From an uncultured Erysipelotrichaceae bacterium (GTDB lineage: Bacteria; Bacillota_I; Bacilli_A; Erysipelotrichales; Erysipelotrichaceae): DNA of 26,883 nucleotides. The notes beneath the pieces are model-generated. The model made no database searches and was not told the DNA's origin. It saw nothing but the letters and a program-made list of their open reading frames with translations. The position numbers and the translations under genes were made by a program. The DNA lies in NCBI GenBank assembly GCA_902782955.1, contig CACZPD010000073.1, forward strand, positions 1 to 26,883, read 5' to 3'. Of the stretch, positions 15,301 to 24,457 are shown in pieces. Each line of letters begins with the position of its first letter. Positions within the stretch are counted from its first letter, which is position 1.

Positions 15301-16787
15301 CCCGGGTTTCCGTCAAGCTCGTCAGCGAGCACGGAGTCGGAACGATCGCCTGCGGCGTTGCCAAAGCCGGCGCAGATGTGATCCTGATCTCCGGTCATGA
15401 CGGCGGCACCGGGGCTGCACCATACAGCTCGATTCATCATGCCGGACTTCCGTGGGAGACCGGTGTTGCGGAAGCGCACCGGGAACTGATCGAAAACAAC
15501 CTGCGGCAGCGGGTCATCCTGCAGACCGACGGAAAACTGATGTGCGGACGGGATGTCGTAATTGCGGCGATCCTCGGTGCAGAGGAATTCGGCTTTGCGA
15601 CAGGGCCGCTGATCTCCATGGGATGTATGATGATGCGCGTCTGTTCAAAAGACACCTGTCCCTTTGGCATTGCAACACAGAATGAAACCCTGCGTGCCCG
15701 CTTCCGGGGAAAGCCGGAACATGTCATGAACTACATGCGGCTGATGGCGGAAGATGTCCGCCGGATCATGGCATCACTCGGTATCCGGACAATAAATGAA
15801 CTGATCGGGCGCAGGGATCTGCTTATTGCAGATAACGATACACCGCTTGCAGAGGAACTCACGGAACCCTGCCCCTGCCACTTTGAGGAAGGACACGCAT
15901 TTGACTTCGAACTGCAGAAGACCGCCGACGTGAAATATCTGATTCCCTGGTACCATTCCGAAAAGAAAAAGCGCGGCAAACACCGGATCGTAATCGATAT
16001 GTGTGCATCTGACCGCACGGTCGGCACCCTCCTTGGATCAGAGCTTGTCCGCAGCGGCAGAGAAACATCAGAAGATGATACCTGGAACGTTGAATGCCAC
16101 GGCAGCGCAGGTCAGTCTTTCGGCACATTCCTGCCAAAAGGCATCACGCTCCGCCTGTACGGCGATGCCAATGACTATGTCGGAAAAGGACTGTCCGGCG
16201 GAAAGATCATCATCACGCCAAAACCGGAAGCACGTTTTGCGTGGGACCGGAATACGATCATCGGCAATGTTGCGCTCTATGGTGCGACAAGCGGTAAAGC
16301 CTACTTTGCAGGTCTTGCCGGCGAGCGGTTCTGTGTGCGGAACAGCGGTGCAACAGCGATCTGCGAAGGCTGCGGCGATCATGGTCTGGAGTACATGACC
16401 GGCGGAATCGCGGTCATCCTCGGCGAAACCGGAAAGAACTTTGCGGCAGGCATGAGCGGAGGAACGGTCTATGTGCTCGATGAGCATCATACGCTTTACC
16501 GAAATATCGGACATGAACCTCTTCTGCTGAAAGAAGTCAGCGAGAAGTATGACATTCATCAATTGAAAATGCTGCTGGAAGACTATGTGAAGGAAACTGG
16601 TTCAAGAAAAGCGGCGGAGATACTGAATCATCCTGATGACTGGATCCCTCATTTCAAAAAGATCGTTCCCAGCCCTTATCAGGCCATGCTGGAGAGGATC
16701 TCGCATTACGAAGAACAGGGCATTCAAAGTGAAGATGCGCGGATGGAAGCGTTTCTTGACCTCACAAGAAGAAACGGAGGTGCGTGA
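12306..16787 (+). CDS. gltB: Glutamate synthase large subunit
   Basis: A 1493-residue alpha subunit of glutamate synthase, which moves the amide of glutamine onto 2-oxoglutarate. The start at 12306 (MRNRNEIMEHDACGIGAV) has GGGAGG 7 nt upstream and gives a short propeptide before the catalytic Cys13. A frame from 12234 has no site and begins at the previous gene's stop. Domains in order are class II glutaminase (to about 410), central domain, FMN-binding synthase barrel (about 830-1190, with SGHDGGTGAAPYSSIHHAGLPWE) and a C-terminal GXGXG beta-helix. GCMMMRVCSKDTCP holds the three cysteines of the 3Fe-4S cluster. The stop overlaps the gltD start. Confidence 0.96.
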   Translation: MRNRNEIMEHDACGIGAVVNIDGRKTHSAVDDALCIVEHLGHRAGKDASGEVGDGVGILLQISHRFFSRVMREAGMETPDEKDYAVGMFFFLKDNVSRIISERMFEVIAEKYGMKVLGWRNVPVRKELLGAKALSSMPCIRQVFVKRPEDTEPGLSFDRLLYIARREFEQGNDSTYIVSLSSRTIVYKGMFLVDQLRAFYTDLQDDSYETAIAIVHSRFSTNTNPSWMRAHPYRMIAHNGEINTIAGNRDRMLAREETMHTDFMEPYFDRICPVISDAGSDSAMVDNTLEFMYMSGIDLPLALMIMIPEPWKNNNSISQEKRDFYHYYATMMEPWDGPAAIIFTDGERVGACLDRNGLRPARYYIMDDQRLILSSEVGVLPFDESRIIRKSRLMPGKILLADTVKKRIVEDEECKNSYIQAHPYGEWLSLHLRRLSDLPIPNHKLPNHSQEMRDKLYKVFGYSYEDVRDVLYHMAENGIEPTASMGHDTPLTMYSGHHEKLFDYFYQRFAQVTNPPIDSIREKVVTDTTIYLGSQGNLLEEKSSNCTVLEITNPILTGTDMMKIKALNKPHLKCAVISMLYYPNTSLKKAVEQLCFSCDRAYTAGANILVLSDRGVDENHLPVPSLLAVSAVHQHMVRTKKCTQLSLIVESGDPFTVHHCAALLGFGAKAIYPYLAQECIVEMIDLGILDKDYHTAIDDYNKAVRDGITKIAAKMGISTIQSYQSARIFEALGLSDEVIDTYFAGTVSGGGSVKLFDIEQDLLYRHTHAFDPLGLQVDTTLDSLGRHGLRSGNAAEEHLYSPEVILALQKAARSGDYEDFRYYTELLEAKNPHHLRDAVKFADNCTPIPLEEVEPAEEIVRRFNTGAMSYGSLSKEAHETMAEAMNRLGARSNTGEGGEDPARFGTIRNSLVKQIASGRFGVTAEYISSAGELQIKMAQGAKPGEGGHLPGNKVYPWVAKTRCSTPGVSLISPPPHHDIYSIEDLAQLIYDLKNANRHARVSVKLVSEHGVGTIACGVAKAGADVILISGHDGGTGAAPYSSIHHAGLPWETGVAEAHRELIENNLRQRVILQTDGKLMCGRDVVIAAILGAEEFGFATGPLISMGCMMMRVCSKDTCPFGIATQNETLRARFRGKPEHVMNYMRLMAEDVRRIMASLGIRTINELIGRRDLLIADNDTPLAEELTEPCPCHFEEGHAFDFELQKTADVKYLIPWYHSEKKKRGKHRIVIDMCASDRTVGTLLGSELVRSGRETSEDDTWNVECHGSAGQSFGTFLPKGITLRLYGDANDYVGKGLSGGKIIITPKPEARFAWDRNTIIGNVALYGATSGKAYFAGLAGERFCVRNSGATAICEGCGDHGLEYMTGGIAVILGETGKNFAAGMSGGTVYVLDEHHTLYRNIGHEPLLLKEVSEKYDIHQLKMLLEDYVKETGSRKAAEILNHPDDWIPHFKKIVPSPYQAMLERISHYEEQGIQSEDARMEAFLDLTRRNGGA

Positions 16788-18238
16788 TGGGAAAGACAGA
16801 TGGATTTATGCTGTATGAACGCCGGGAAGACGGCTTGCGTGATCCGGAAGTACGTATCCGTGATTACAATGAGATCCACGCAGACCAGTCCGCGGAGGTG
16901 CGCTGCATTCAGGCTGCACGCTGTATGAACTGCGGTGTACCCTACTGCCAGTCCGGCATCAGACTTCACGGAATGGTGACGGGATGTCCGCTTCACAACC
17001 TGATTCCCGAATGGAATGATGCGGTTTACCGTGGACATTACGAACACGCCCTGCATCGCCTGCTCAAGACAAATCCGTTCCCGGAGTTTACCGGCAGGGT
17101 ATGTCCCGCATTATGTGAGAAAGCATGCCTTAACGGACTTGACGGAAGTCCGGTCACGATTCGTGACAATGAAGGATTTCTGATCGAATACGGTTTTGAG
17201 CATAATCTGATGAAACCGGTGATTCCTGCATTACGCTCCGCAAAACGTGCAGCGGTCGTAGGCAGCGGTCCTGCCGGTCTTGCGGCGGCGCACCGTCTCA
17301 ATCAACGGGGTCATAATGTGACCGTGTATGAACGCGACGATGAGATCGGCGGACTTCTGATGTACGGAATTCCGAACATGAAACTTGATAAATCTGTGAT
17401 CCGCAGACGGCGTGCGAAGATGGAAGCGGAAGGAATCCGCTTTCTGACCGGCGTATCAGTCGGAACAGATATCTCACTCAAAGAACTTCAGGAACAGTAT
17501 GATGCGGTGATACTTGCATGCGGCGCAAAAAAGGCACGTATCCCCGATGTGGAGGGAATCACGGAAACAGCAGGAGTGATAAGTGCGGTGGAGTTTCTGA
17601 AGGAAACGACAAAGGCACTCCCTGCGCTGCCTGCTGTGAACGCAAAGCAAAAGAAGGTTATGGTGCTTGGCGGCGGCGATACAGGAAACGACTGTGTCGG
17701 CACCTGTATCCGCCAGGGATGCACGTCAATCGTTCAGCTTGAGATGATGCCCAAGCCGCCGGAAGAACGGCTTCCGGATAATCCCTGGCCGGAGTGGCCT
17801 AAGACACTGAAGACCGACTACGGGCAGCAGGAAGCGATCCATGTCTTTCACAGGGATCCACGCATGTTCTGCCGTACGATCACCTCTTTGATCAAAGAGA
17901 AAGGCATTCTGAAAGCAGTTGAGACGGCGGAAGTGTCCCTCGCGGAAGGAAGATTGATTATCAGTGAAGAGAGGGAACAGATTCCATGTGATCTGCTGAT
18001 CATTGCGGCCGGCTTCACCGGCTGTGAGAAGGAGCTTCCTGCTTCAATAGGAATTTCCCTCACGAAGCGCAATACCGTTGCGACAGAAAACGGACAGTAT
18101 ATGACCTCCTGTGAAGGAATATTCACTGCGGGGGATATGCACCGGGGACAGAGTCTTGTGGTATGGGCAATTTCGGAAGGTCTTGCCTGCGCAAAAGAAG
18201 TTGATGCCTGGATGATGGGGTATACAAATCTGATCTGA
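16787..18238 (+). CDS. gltD: Glutamate synthase small (beta) subunit
   Basis: A 483-residue NAD(P)H-oxidising subunit that feeds electrons to GltB. ATG 16787 overlaps the gltB TGA by one base and follows GGAGG. The GTG at 16784 is too close to that site. The N-terminal ~150 residues carry two cysteine clusters (CMNCGVPYC with GCPLHN, and CPALCEKAC) for 4Fe-4S centres. Then comes the FAD dinucleotide fold VGSGPAGLAAAHR, with IGGLLMYGIPNMKL, and the pyridine nucleotide fold VLGGGDTGNDCVG. The C-terminus FTAGDMHRGQSLVVWAI is the usual FAD motif. Last gene of the glnA operon. Confidence 0.96.
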   Translation: MGKTDGFMLYERREDGLRDPEVRIRDYNEIHADQSAEVRCIQAARCMNCGVPYCQSGIRLHGMVTGCPLHNLIPEWNDAVYRGHYEHALHRLLKTNPFPEFTGRVCPALCEKACLNGLDGSPVTIRDNEGFLIEYGFEHNLMKPVIPALRSAKRAAVVGSGPAGLAAAHRLNQRGHNVTVYERDDEIGGLLMYGIPNMKLDKSVIRRRRAKMEAEGIRFLTGVSVGTDISLKELQEQYDAVILACGAKKARIPDVEGITETAGVISAVEFLKETTKALPALPAVNAKQKKVMVLGGGDTGNDCVGTCIRQGCTSIVQLEMMPKPPEERLPDNPWPEWPKTLKTDYGQQEAIHVFHRDPRMFCRTITSLIKEKGILKAVETAEVSLAEGRLIISEEREQIPCDLLIIAAGFTGCEKELPASIGISLTKRNTVATENGQYMTSCEGIFTAGDMHRGQSLVVWAISEGLACAKEVDAWMMGYTNLI

Positions 18239-18247
18239 AGAAGGAAT

Positions 18248-18276
18248 GAGAAAAATCTGTATTTCTTTTTCTCCTT
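18248..18276 (+). terminator. Weak terminator after gltD
   Basis: GAGAAAAA (18248-18255) and TTTTTCTC (18266-18273) form an A/T-rich stem with a 10-nt loop, 9 bp after the gltD stop. There is no separate U run. The remaining stretch to 18409 shows no gene. Confidence 0.4.
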
Positions 18277-18409
18277 ACGTATTGGAAATTATATGGAATG
18301 CTTTCATCAGGCATTGATTACCCTTCTGATTCTCAAAAGCAGTACTGCATTTAGTTCTGCACTCCCTAAAACATACTCATAGCATTAATACTTTAATTCT
18401 TCATAAAGC

Positions 18410-18455
18410 ACAAAAAAGACCGGCTCATTACCGGTCATTTTACATGGTGGATCCC
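18410..18455 (-). repeat. 46-bp direct repeat, copy B: tRNA-Lys 3' end plus terminator
   Basis: Counterpart of 2498-2543 (43 of 46 identical), here attached to the intact tRNA-Lys. The two copies bracket the 15.9-kb nitrogen block in direct orientation. Confidence 0.85.
18412..18436 (-). terminator. tRNA-Lys terminator
   Basis: On the minus strand GACCGG (18436-18431) pairs with CCGGTC (18423-18418) and six T residues follow. It lies 9 nt after the tRNA 3' CCA. Confidence 0.85.
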
Positions 18456-18520
18456 GAGGGGCTCGAACCCTCGACCCACTGATTAAGAGTCAGTTGCTCT
18501 GCCAACTGAGCTAGGGATCC
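18445..18520 (-). tRNA. tRNA-Lys (anticodon CUU)
   Basis: A complete 76-nt cloverleaf on the minus strand. The acceptor stem is GGATCCC/GGGATCC, the D arm contains AGCTCAGTTGGCAGAGC, and the anticodon stem is ACTGA/TCAGT with loop CTCTTAA, giving anticodon CUU (Lys, AAG). The T arm is GAGGGTTCGAGCCCCTC. Discriminator A and an encoded CCA complete it. Confidence 0.97.
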
Positions 18521-18538
18521 GCATCAATGTGCTATATA

Positions 18539-18566
18539 ATAGTACACCGATTCTGAAAAAATGCAA
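18539..18566 (-). promoter_or_regulatory. tRNA-Lys promoter
   Basis: On the minus strand TTGCAT (18566-18561), a 16-nt spacer and TACTAT (18544-18539). The mature tRNA begins 19 nt downstream. Confidence 0.5.
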
Positions 18567-18585
18567 TAGTTTTTAAACGAAAATA

Positions 18586-18987
18586 TCATCCGTAAAACGG
18601 ATCTTCTTTCCTGCTGGTCAGTTCCCGCTTCATCAGCGTTTCTTCATAATTATCAATGATGCCTTCCAGACGGCGGATTACTTCATTGAGTTTTTCTGCT
18701 TCATTTCTGAGCTCCGAAAGCTGATCTTCCAGCATCTGTTTTCTTTCGGGAATAGTCCCGGGACCCTGATGAAATAAGTCGACATAACGGCGGATATCCT
18801 CCACGGGTATGCCTGCCGTCCTCAGCGTCATAATGAAACTGATGCGGCGGAATTCTTTTTCACCGTATATACGATGCCCGCTCTGATTTTTCTCAACCGG
18901 ATCCAGCAATCCTTCCTTTTCGTAATAACGCAAAGTCGGGGCGGATATTCCGAAATGTTCAGCTGTTTCTTTGATGGTGTATTTCAT
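18586..18987 (-). CDS. MerR-family transcriptional regulator
   Basis: A 133-residue regulator with the N-terminal winged-helix of MerR proteins (MKYTIKETAEHFGISAPTLR, then YYEKEGLLDPV and GHRIYGEKEFRRI). A dimerising coiled coil rich in Leu/Glu/Arg occupies about 80-120. The start at 18987 follows AGAGGAAAA. A longer frame to 19026 would run through the operator and is rejected. There is no cysteine in the protein, so it is not a typical metal- or redox-thiol sensor. The short C-terminal tail leaves little room for a drug-binding domain. It is divergent from the dehydrogenase at 19056, with the shared operator between them. Inferred: it controls that gene and itself. The inducer is unknown. 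Confidence 0.92.
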   Translation of the reverse strand: MKYTIKETAEHFGISAPTLRYYEKEGLLDPVEKNQSGHRIYGEKEFRRISFIMTLRTAGIPVEDIRRYVDLFHQGPGTIPERKQMLEDQLSELRNEAEKLNEVIRRLEGIIDNYEETLMKRELTSRKEDPFYG

Positions 18988-18995
18988 TTTTCCTC

Positions 18996-19026
18996 TTGAC
19001 TTAAAGTTCACTTTAAATTTTACCAT
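18996..19026 (+). promoter_or_regulatory. MerR-type promoter/operator for the dehydrogenase gene
   Basis: TTGACT (18996-19001) and TACCAT (19021-19026) are separated by 19 bp, the over-long spacer typical of MerR-activated promoters. Within it lies a perfect palindrome TTAAAGT-TC-ACTTTAA (19001-19016). The 30 bp downstream contain AAGGAG and the start ATG. Confidence 0.85.
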
Positions 19027-19055
19027 TTTAGTGAATGAAAAAGGAGATATGACGT

Positions 19056-19880
19056 ATGAAAAAAACTTGGATCATTACAGGCGCAAGTGCCGGCGGAATC
19101 GGTGAAGGTATCGCAAGAGCAGTTCTCTCCAACGGCGACAACGCAGTTATTACAGCGAGAAGTCTCGCAAAACTCGAATCTATCGCAAAGGATTATCCAG
19201 ACACATGTCTGCCGATGACACTCGATATGTCTGATGTCGAACAGATGAAGAACATCGTCGCAAAGACTGTGGAAAAGTTCGGCACAGTTGACGTCCTGAT
19301 CAACAACGCCGGCCACGGTTACCGTTCTTCCGTTGAAGAAGGCGAAGATGAAGCGATCAGGGAACTGTTCGAAACAAACCTGTTCGGCCCGATCAACATG
19401 ATCAAGGCAGTTCTGCCGACGATGCGCGGCAACGGCGCAGGCGTCATCATGAATACCACAAGCATCGCAGCAGAGCGTTCCGCTGTCGGTTCAGGATATT
19501 ACGCTTCCTCCAAGGCAGCGCTGGATCTTCTCACAGACGGTTTATGCAAGGAACTGAAGCCTCTGGGGATCCGTGTCATGGTCATCGAACCGGGCGCATT
19601 CCGTACACACTTCTATGATGAAGCACTGAAGAGCGCACCGCTGAAGGTAGATGCCTACAAGGATTCCACATGGAAGAACGCCAACGCAGTCAATAAGAGA
19701 CAGCAGCCGGGTGACCCGACGAAAGCCGGAGAACTTGTATACAAGATGGCTTATGCGGAAGAAGCGCCGTTCCGTCTCCTGCTCGGTTCCGACGCTGTCA
19801 AGGCAGTCGTGACAACAGCTGAAGGCAGGATCGAAGAAGCGAAGAAATTCGCGGAATTCTCCGAAAGCACAAATTTCTAA
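19056..19880 (+). CDS. Short-chain dehydrogenase/reductase (SDR)
   Basis: A 274-residue classical SDR, a cytosolic NAD(P)H-dependent oxidoreductase. Seen: the nucleotide-binding TGASAGGIGEG near residues 8-18, LINNAG, the catalytic Ser in NTTSIA, and Tyr-x3-Lys in YYASSK, with IEPGAFRT after it. The glycine motif has one residue more than the usual TGxxxGIG. An Arg follows the second strand (TARS), which usually favours NADP. The ribosome site AAGGAG precedes ATG 19056. Expression is probably driven by the divergent MerR protein through the 19-bp-spacer promoter. The substrate cannot be deduced. A bidirectional terminator separates it from the next, convergent gene. Confidence 0.92.
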   Translation: MKKTWIITGASAGGIGEGIARAVLSNGDNAVITARSLAKLESIAKDYPDTCLPMTLDMSDVEQMKNIVAKTVEKFGTVDVLINNAGHGYRSSVEEGEDEAIRELFETNLFGPINMIKAVLPTMRGNGAGVIMNTTSIAAERSAVGSGYYASSKAALDLLTDGLCKELKPLGIRVMVIEPGAFRTHFYDEALKSAPLKVDAYKDSTWKNANAVNKRQQPGDPTKAGELVYKMAYAEEAPFRLLLGSDAVKAVVTTAEGRIEEAKKFAEFSESTNF

Positions 19881-19890
19881 GAAACATTGC

Positions 19891-19943
19891 ATACAGCGAA
19901 AAAGAGTCTTACCTTTAACGGCAAGACTCTTTTTTCGCTGTAT
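19891..19943. terminator. Bidirectional terminator
   Basis: ATACAGCGAAAAAGAGTCTT (19891-19910) and its near-perfect inverse (19923-19943) make a long stem whose A/T-rich middle supplies U tracts on either strand. It ends both the SDR gene and the convergent glucosidase gene. Confidence 0.85.
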
Positions 19944-19960
19944 CTGTTTCAGTTTTTCAC

Positions 19961-21457
<1,497 letters not shown>

Positions 21458-21502
21458 TCAAATGCTTAAAACAAGAAGCCTGCTTTCTGGAATTGCGCAG
21501 AA

Positions 21503-21525
21503 AAAGAGACTGTTTCAGTCTCTTT
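21503..21525 (-). terminator. Terminator after GH1 paralog 2
   Basis: On the minus strand AAAGAGACTG, AAA, CAGTCTCTTT forms a 10-bp stem, followed by TT and a pyrimidine run. It is 10 nt after the stop at 21535. The rest of 21419-21502 is the 5' flank of paralog 1. Confidence 0.85.
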
Positions 21526-21534
21526 CATCTTGCT

Positions 21535-22935
21535 TTACAGGATCTCCCCGTTGGACTCACAGACCTTCTTGTACCAGAAGAAGGAATCCTTGCGGATCCT
21601 CTTCATATCTTTCAGATCAAATTCATCACGGTTGATATAGATGAATCCGTATCTCTTGGTAATGCCCTGGTGCGTGGAGATCAGGTCAAACGCGGACCAT
21701 GGTGAATAGCCGAACAGCTGCACACCGTCTGTGATCGCTTCACGGCAGGCAATGATATGTCTTCTCAGATAATCGATGCGGTAGTCGTCATGGACTGTTC
21801 CGTCTTCTTCCAGTGTATCCTTTACACCGCATCCGTTTTCGGTAATGAGCAGCGGCAGATGGTATCTTTCCCACAGCTGACGGAGCGTCACTCTCAGCCC
21901 GGTCGGATCGATCTTCATTCCGTAGGAGGTATGTTCCTGGAGCGTGTTTTTAACACCGCTGCATATGCCCGGAATCGTGATCAGGCCTGTGCCGAAATGC
22001 GCTGTTTCGGATTTGATATCCTTTCCTTCTTCTTCACTGATATATCTGACGGTCCCTGCACCGTAATAATTGAATGCAAGGAAATCCGGATGACCGTTCT
22101 TCAGATCTGCAAGATCTTCTTCTGTGATATCCGGTGCAGTACCTCTGTCTTTCCACCAGTTCAGCAGAGCTTCCGGATAGGTGCCGAATACTGCCGTATC
22201 CAGGAACAGCCTGTTCCTCAGCTGGTCCCAGTCCATCGCGGCAAGATTATCAGCCGGAGAGGAAGAAGCCGGATAGATCGCCGTGATATTCGGCGCCGGT
22301 CCGACTTTGGAATCCGGTGCGAGCTTATGGCATTCCGCCATCGCCCTTGCCTGCGCCACCAGCATATGATGATTTGCCTGCCACTGATTCTTTTCGGAGC
22401 CATACTGCGCACCCTGGAACAGCACCATCATGTTCTGTTCGTTGATGGTCAGGAAATACTTCACTTTTGAGCCATATTCCCTGTAACAGACTTTGCAGTA
22501 TTCCACGAAATCGTCAATGCACTGCCGGCTTGCCCAGCCGCCGTACTTATCCTGCAGTACCTGCGGCAGATCAAAATGATATAAAGTCACGACCGGTTCA
22601 ATGCCGTATTTCAGACATTCATCAATAACATCATGATAATGTTTTACAGCAATTTCATTGACTTCACCTGCACCCTGCGGAATGATGCGAGGCCAGGCGA
22701 TGGAGAAACGGAACTCCTTGAATCCCATTTCCGCCATCAGCGCGATATCTTCCCTGAAGCGGTGATAGTGGTCAATACCATCATTAAAATCTGTCATGCC
22801 TGCCGGTACCGGTGCGGTATCAGACACAGACAATGTTCTGCCATCTTCAAGATAAGCACCTTCACACTGATAGGCACTGGAAGATGCGCCCCAGAGAAAT
22901 CCTTCCGGGAATGGTTTTAATGTTCTGTAATCCAT
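21535..22935 (-). CDS. 6-phospho-beta-glucosidase, GH1 (paralog 2)
   Basis: A 466-residue GH1 enzyme, nearly a copy of the gene at 22984 (about 52 differences by eye, roughly 89% identity). Two ATGs are present. The second (22935) is better spaced from AAAGGA and aligns with the start of its twin ([17 protein letters not shown]). Acid/base NEQN, nucleophile ITENGCG and the phosphate-binding STHQGITKRYGF are intact. Differences cluster near residues 206-216 and 320-345 and may alter substrate choice. It lies 48 bp after paralog 3 on the same strand, so the two form an operon ending at the terminator at 21503-21525. Confidence 0.93.
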   Translation of the reverse strand: MDYRTLKPFPEGFLWGASSSAYQCEGAYLEDGRTLSVSDTAPVPAGMTDFNDGIDHYHRFREDIALMAEMGFKEFRFSIAWPRIIPQGAGEVNEIAVKHYHDVIDECLKYGIEPVVTLYHFDLPQVLQDKYGGWASRQCIDDFVEYCKVCYREYGSKVKYFLTINEQNMMVLFQGAQYGSEKNQWQANHHMLVAQARAMAECHKLAPDSKVGPAPNITAIYPASSSPADNLAAMDWDQLRNRLFLDTAVFGTYPEALLNWWKDRGTAPDITEEDLADLKNGHPDFLAFNYYGAGTVRYISEEEGKDIKSETAHFGTGLITIPGICSGVKNTLQEHTSYGMKIDPTGLRVTLRQLWERYHLPLLITENGCGVKDTLEEDGTVHDDYRIDYLRRHIIACREAITDGVQLFGYSPWSAFDLISTHQGITKRYGFIYINRDEFDLKDMKRIRKDSFFWYKKVCESNGEIL

Positions 22936-22983
22936 CATTGTCCTTTCTATGCGGTGACTAAAAGATCGGATCTCCTGCAGTAA

Positions 22984-24384
22984 TTACAGGATCTCCCCGT
23001 TGGATTCACAGACCTTCTTGTACCAGAAGAAGGAATCCTTCCTGATCCTCTTCATATCCTTCAGATCAAATTCATCACGGTTGACGTAGATGAATCCGTA
23101 TCTCTTGGTGATGCCCTGGTGCGTGGAGATCAGATCGAATGCAGACCATGGTGAATAGCCGAACAGCTCTACGCCGTCCGTGATCGCTTCACGGCAGGCA
23201 ATGATATGTCTTCTCAGATAGTCGATGCGGTAATCATCGTGAATCGTACCGTCTTCTTCCAGTTTATCCGGAACACCGCAGCCGTTTTCCGTAATGATCA
23301 GCGGCAGATGATATCTTTCCCACAGCTGGCGGAGTGTTATTCTCAGGCCTATCGGGTCGATACCCATGCCGTAGGATGTCTGTTCCTGAAGCGGGTTCTC
23401 GACAGCCGTGCTCATGCCAGGATATGTCATCAGGCCGGACATGAAGTTGGCAGTATCGGATTTGATATCCTTTCCTTCTTCCTCACTCACATATCTCACA
23501 GTTCCTGCGCCGTAATAGTTGAACGCTATGAAGTCAGGATGACCGTTCTTCAGATCTTCATAATCTTCTTCCGTGATATCAGGCGCAATGCCCTTATCCT
23601 TCCACCAGTTCAGCAGGGCTTCCGGATAGGTACCGAATACTGCTGTATCCAGGAACAGCCTGTTTCTCAGCTGGTCCCAGTCCATAGCTGCCAGATTGTC
23701 AGCCGGAGAGGAAGTGGCCGGATAGATCGCTGTGATATTCGGAGCCGGTCCGACTTTGCACTGCGGCATCATTTCATGACACAGGATCATTGCCTTTGAC
23801 TGGGCAACAAGCATGTGATGATTTGCCTGCCACTGGTTCTTTTCGGAGCCGTACTGCGCACCCTGGAACAAAGCCATCATGTTCTGTTCGTTGATGGTCA
23901 GGAAATATTTTACCTTGGGACCATATTCTTTATAACAGACTCTGCAGTATTCCACAAAATCATCGATGCACTGTCTGCTGGCCCAGCCGCCGTATTTGTC
24001 CTGCAGTACCTGCGGCAGATCAAAATGATATAAAGTCACGACCGGTTCGATACCGTACTTCAGACACTCATCAATGACATCATGATAATGCTTTACAGCA
24101 ACATCATTGACTTCCCCCGCTCCCTGCGGAATGATGCGCGGCCAGGCGATCGAGAAACGGAACTCCTTGAATCCCATTTCCGCCATCAGGGCAATGTCTT
24201 CTTTGAATCTGTGGTAATGATCGACACCGTCATTGAAGTTTGTGGCTCCTTTCGGAACCGGAGCGGTATCAGATACAGATAACGTTCTTCCTTCTTCCAG
24301 ATAAGCGCCCTCACACTGATAGGCACTGGAAGACGCGCCCCAGAGGAATCCCTCGGGGAATGGTTTCAGATGATTATAATCCAT
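22984..24384 (-). CDS. 6-phospho-beta-glucosidase, GH1 (paralog 3)
   Basis: A 466-residue GH1 enzyme, first gene of the pair. The start at 24384 ([16 protein letters not shown]) follows GGAG at 7 nt. Catalytic Glu residues sit in NEQN and ITENGCG. The phosphate site STHQGITKRYGF has the 6-phospho-glycosidase Ser/Lys/Tyr pattern. The C-terminal 20 residues are identical to paralog 2, ending CESNGEIL. It should hydrolyse phosphorylated cellobiose- or arbutin-like beta-glucosides in the cytoplasm. The exact substrate is not decidable here. An extended -10 (TGTATAAT) lies 24-31 bp upstream of the start codon, just past the terminator of the preceding gene. Confidence 0.93.
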   Translation of the reverse strand: MDYNHLKPFPEGFLWGASSSAYQCEGAYLEEGRTLSVSDTAPVPKGATNFNDGVDHYHRFKEDIALMAEMGFKEFRFSIAWPRIIPQGAGEVNDVAVKHYHDVIDECLKYGIEPVVTLYHFDLPQVLQDKYGGWASRQCIDDFVEYCRVCYKEYGPKVKYFLTINEQNMMALFQGAQYGSEKNQWQANHHMLVAQSKAMILCHEMMPQCKVGPAPNITAIYPATSSPADNLAAMDWDQLRNRLFLDTAVFGTYPEALLNWWKDKGIAPDITEEDYEDLKNGHPDFIAFNYYGAGTVRYVSEEEGKDIKSDTANFMSGLMTYPGMSTAVENPLQEQTSYGMGIDPIGLRITLRQLWERYHLPLIITENGCGVPDKLEEDGTIHDDYRIDYLRRHIIACREAITDGVELFGYSPWSAFDLISTHQGITKRYGFIYVNRDEFDLKDMKRIRKDSFFWYKKVCESNGEIL

Positions 24385-24407
24385 ATATATACTCCTTCTA
24401 TATACAT

Positions 24408-24436
24408 ATTATACATATTCCTGCATGGAAAAGAAA
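24408..24436 (-). promoter_or_regulatory. Promoter of the GH1 pair
   Basis: On the minus strand TTTCTT (24436-24431), 17 nt, then TATAAT (24413-24408) with an extended TG. The -35 coincides with the U tract of the upstream terminator and is poor. Confidence 0.5.
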
Positions 24437-24454
24437 AATGCGGTTTCCCGCATT
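24431..24454 (-). terminator. Terminator of the ABC/winged-helix operon
   Basis: On the minus strand AATGCGG (24454-24448), GAAA, CCGCATT (24443-24437), then TTTCTT. The stem is a GC-rich 7-bp helix directly after the winged-helix gene. Confidence 0.8.
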
Positions 24455-24457
24455 CTT

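Noticed and set aside
14922..15479. 185-codon minus-strand frame inside gltB
   Set aside because: Shadow of the highly conserved FMN domain of GltB on the other strand.
18988..19026. Longer MerR protein starting at 19026
   Set aside because: The extra codons run through the palindromic operator and -10 box, and the start at 18987 has a proper ribosome site.
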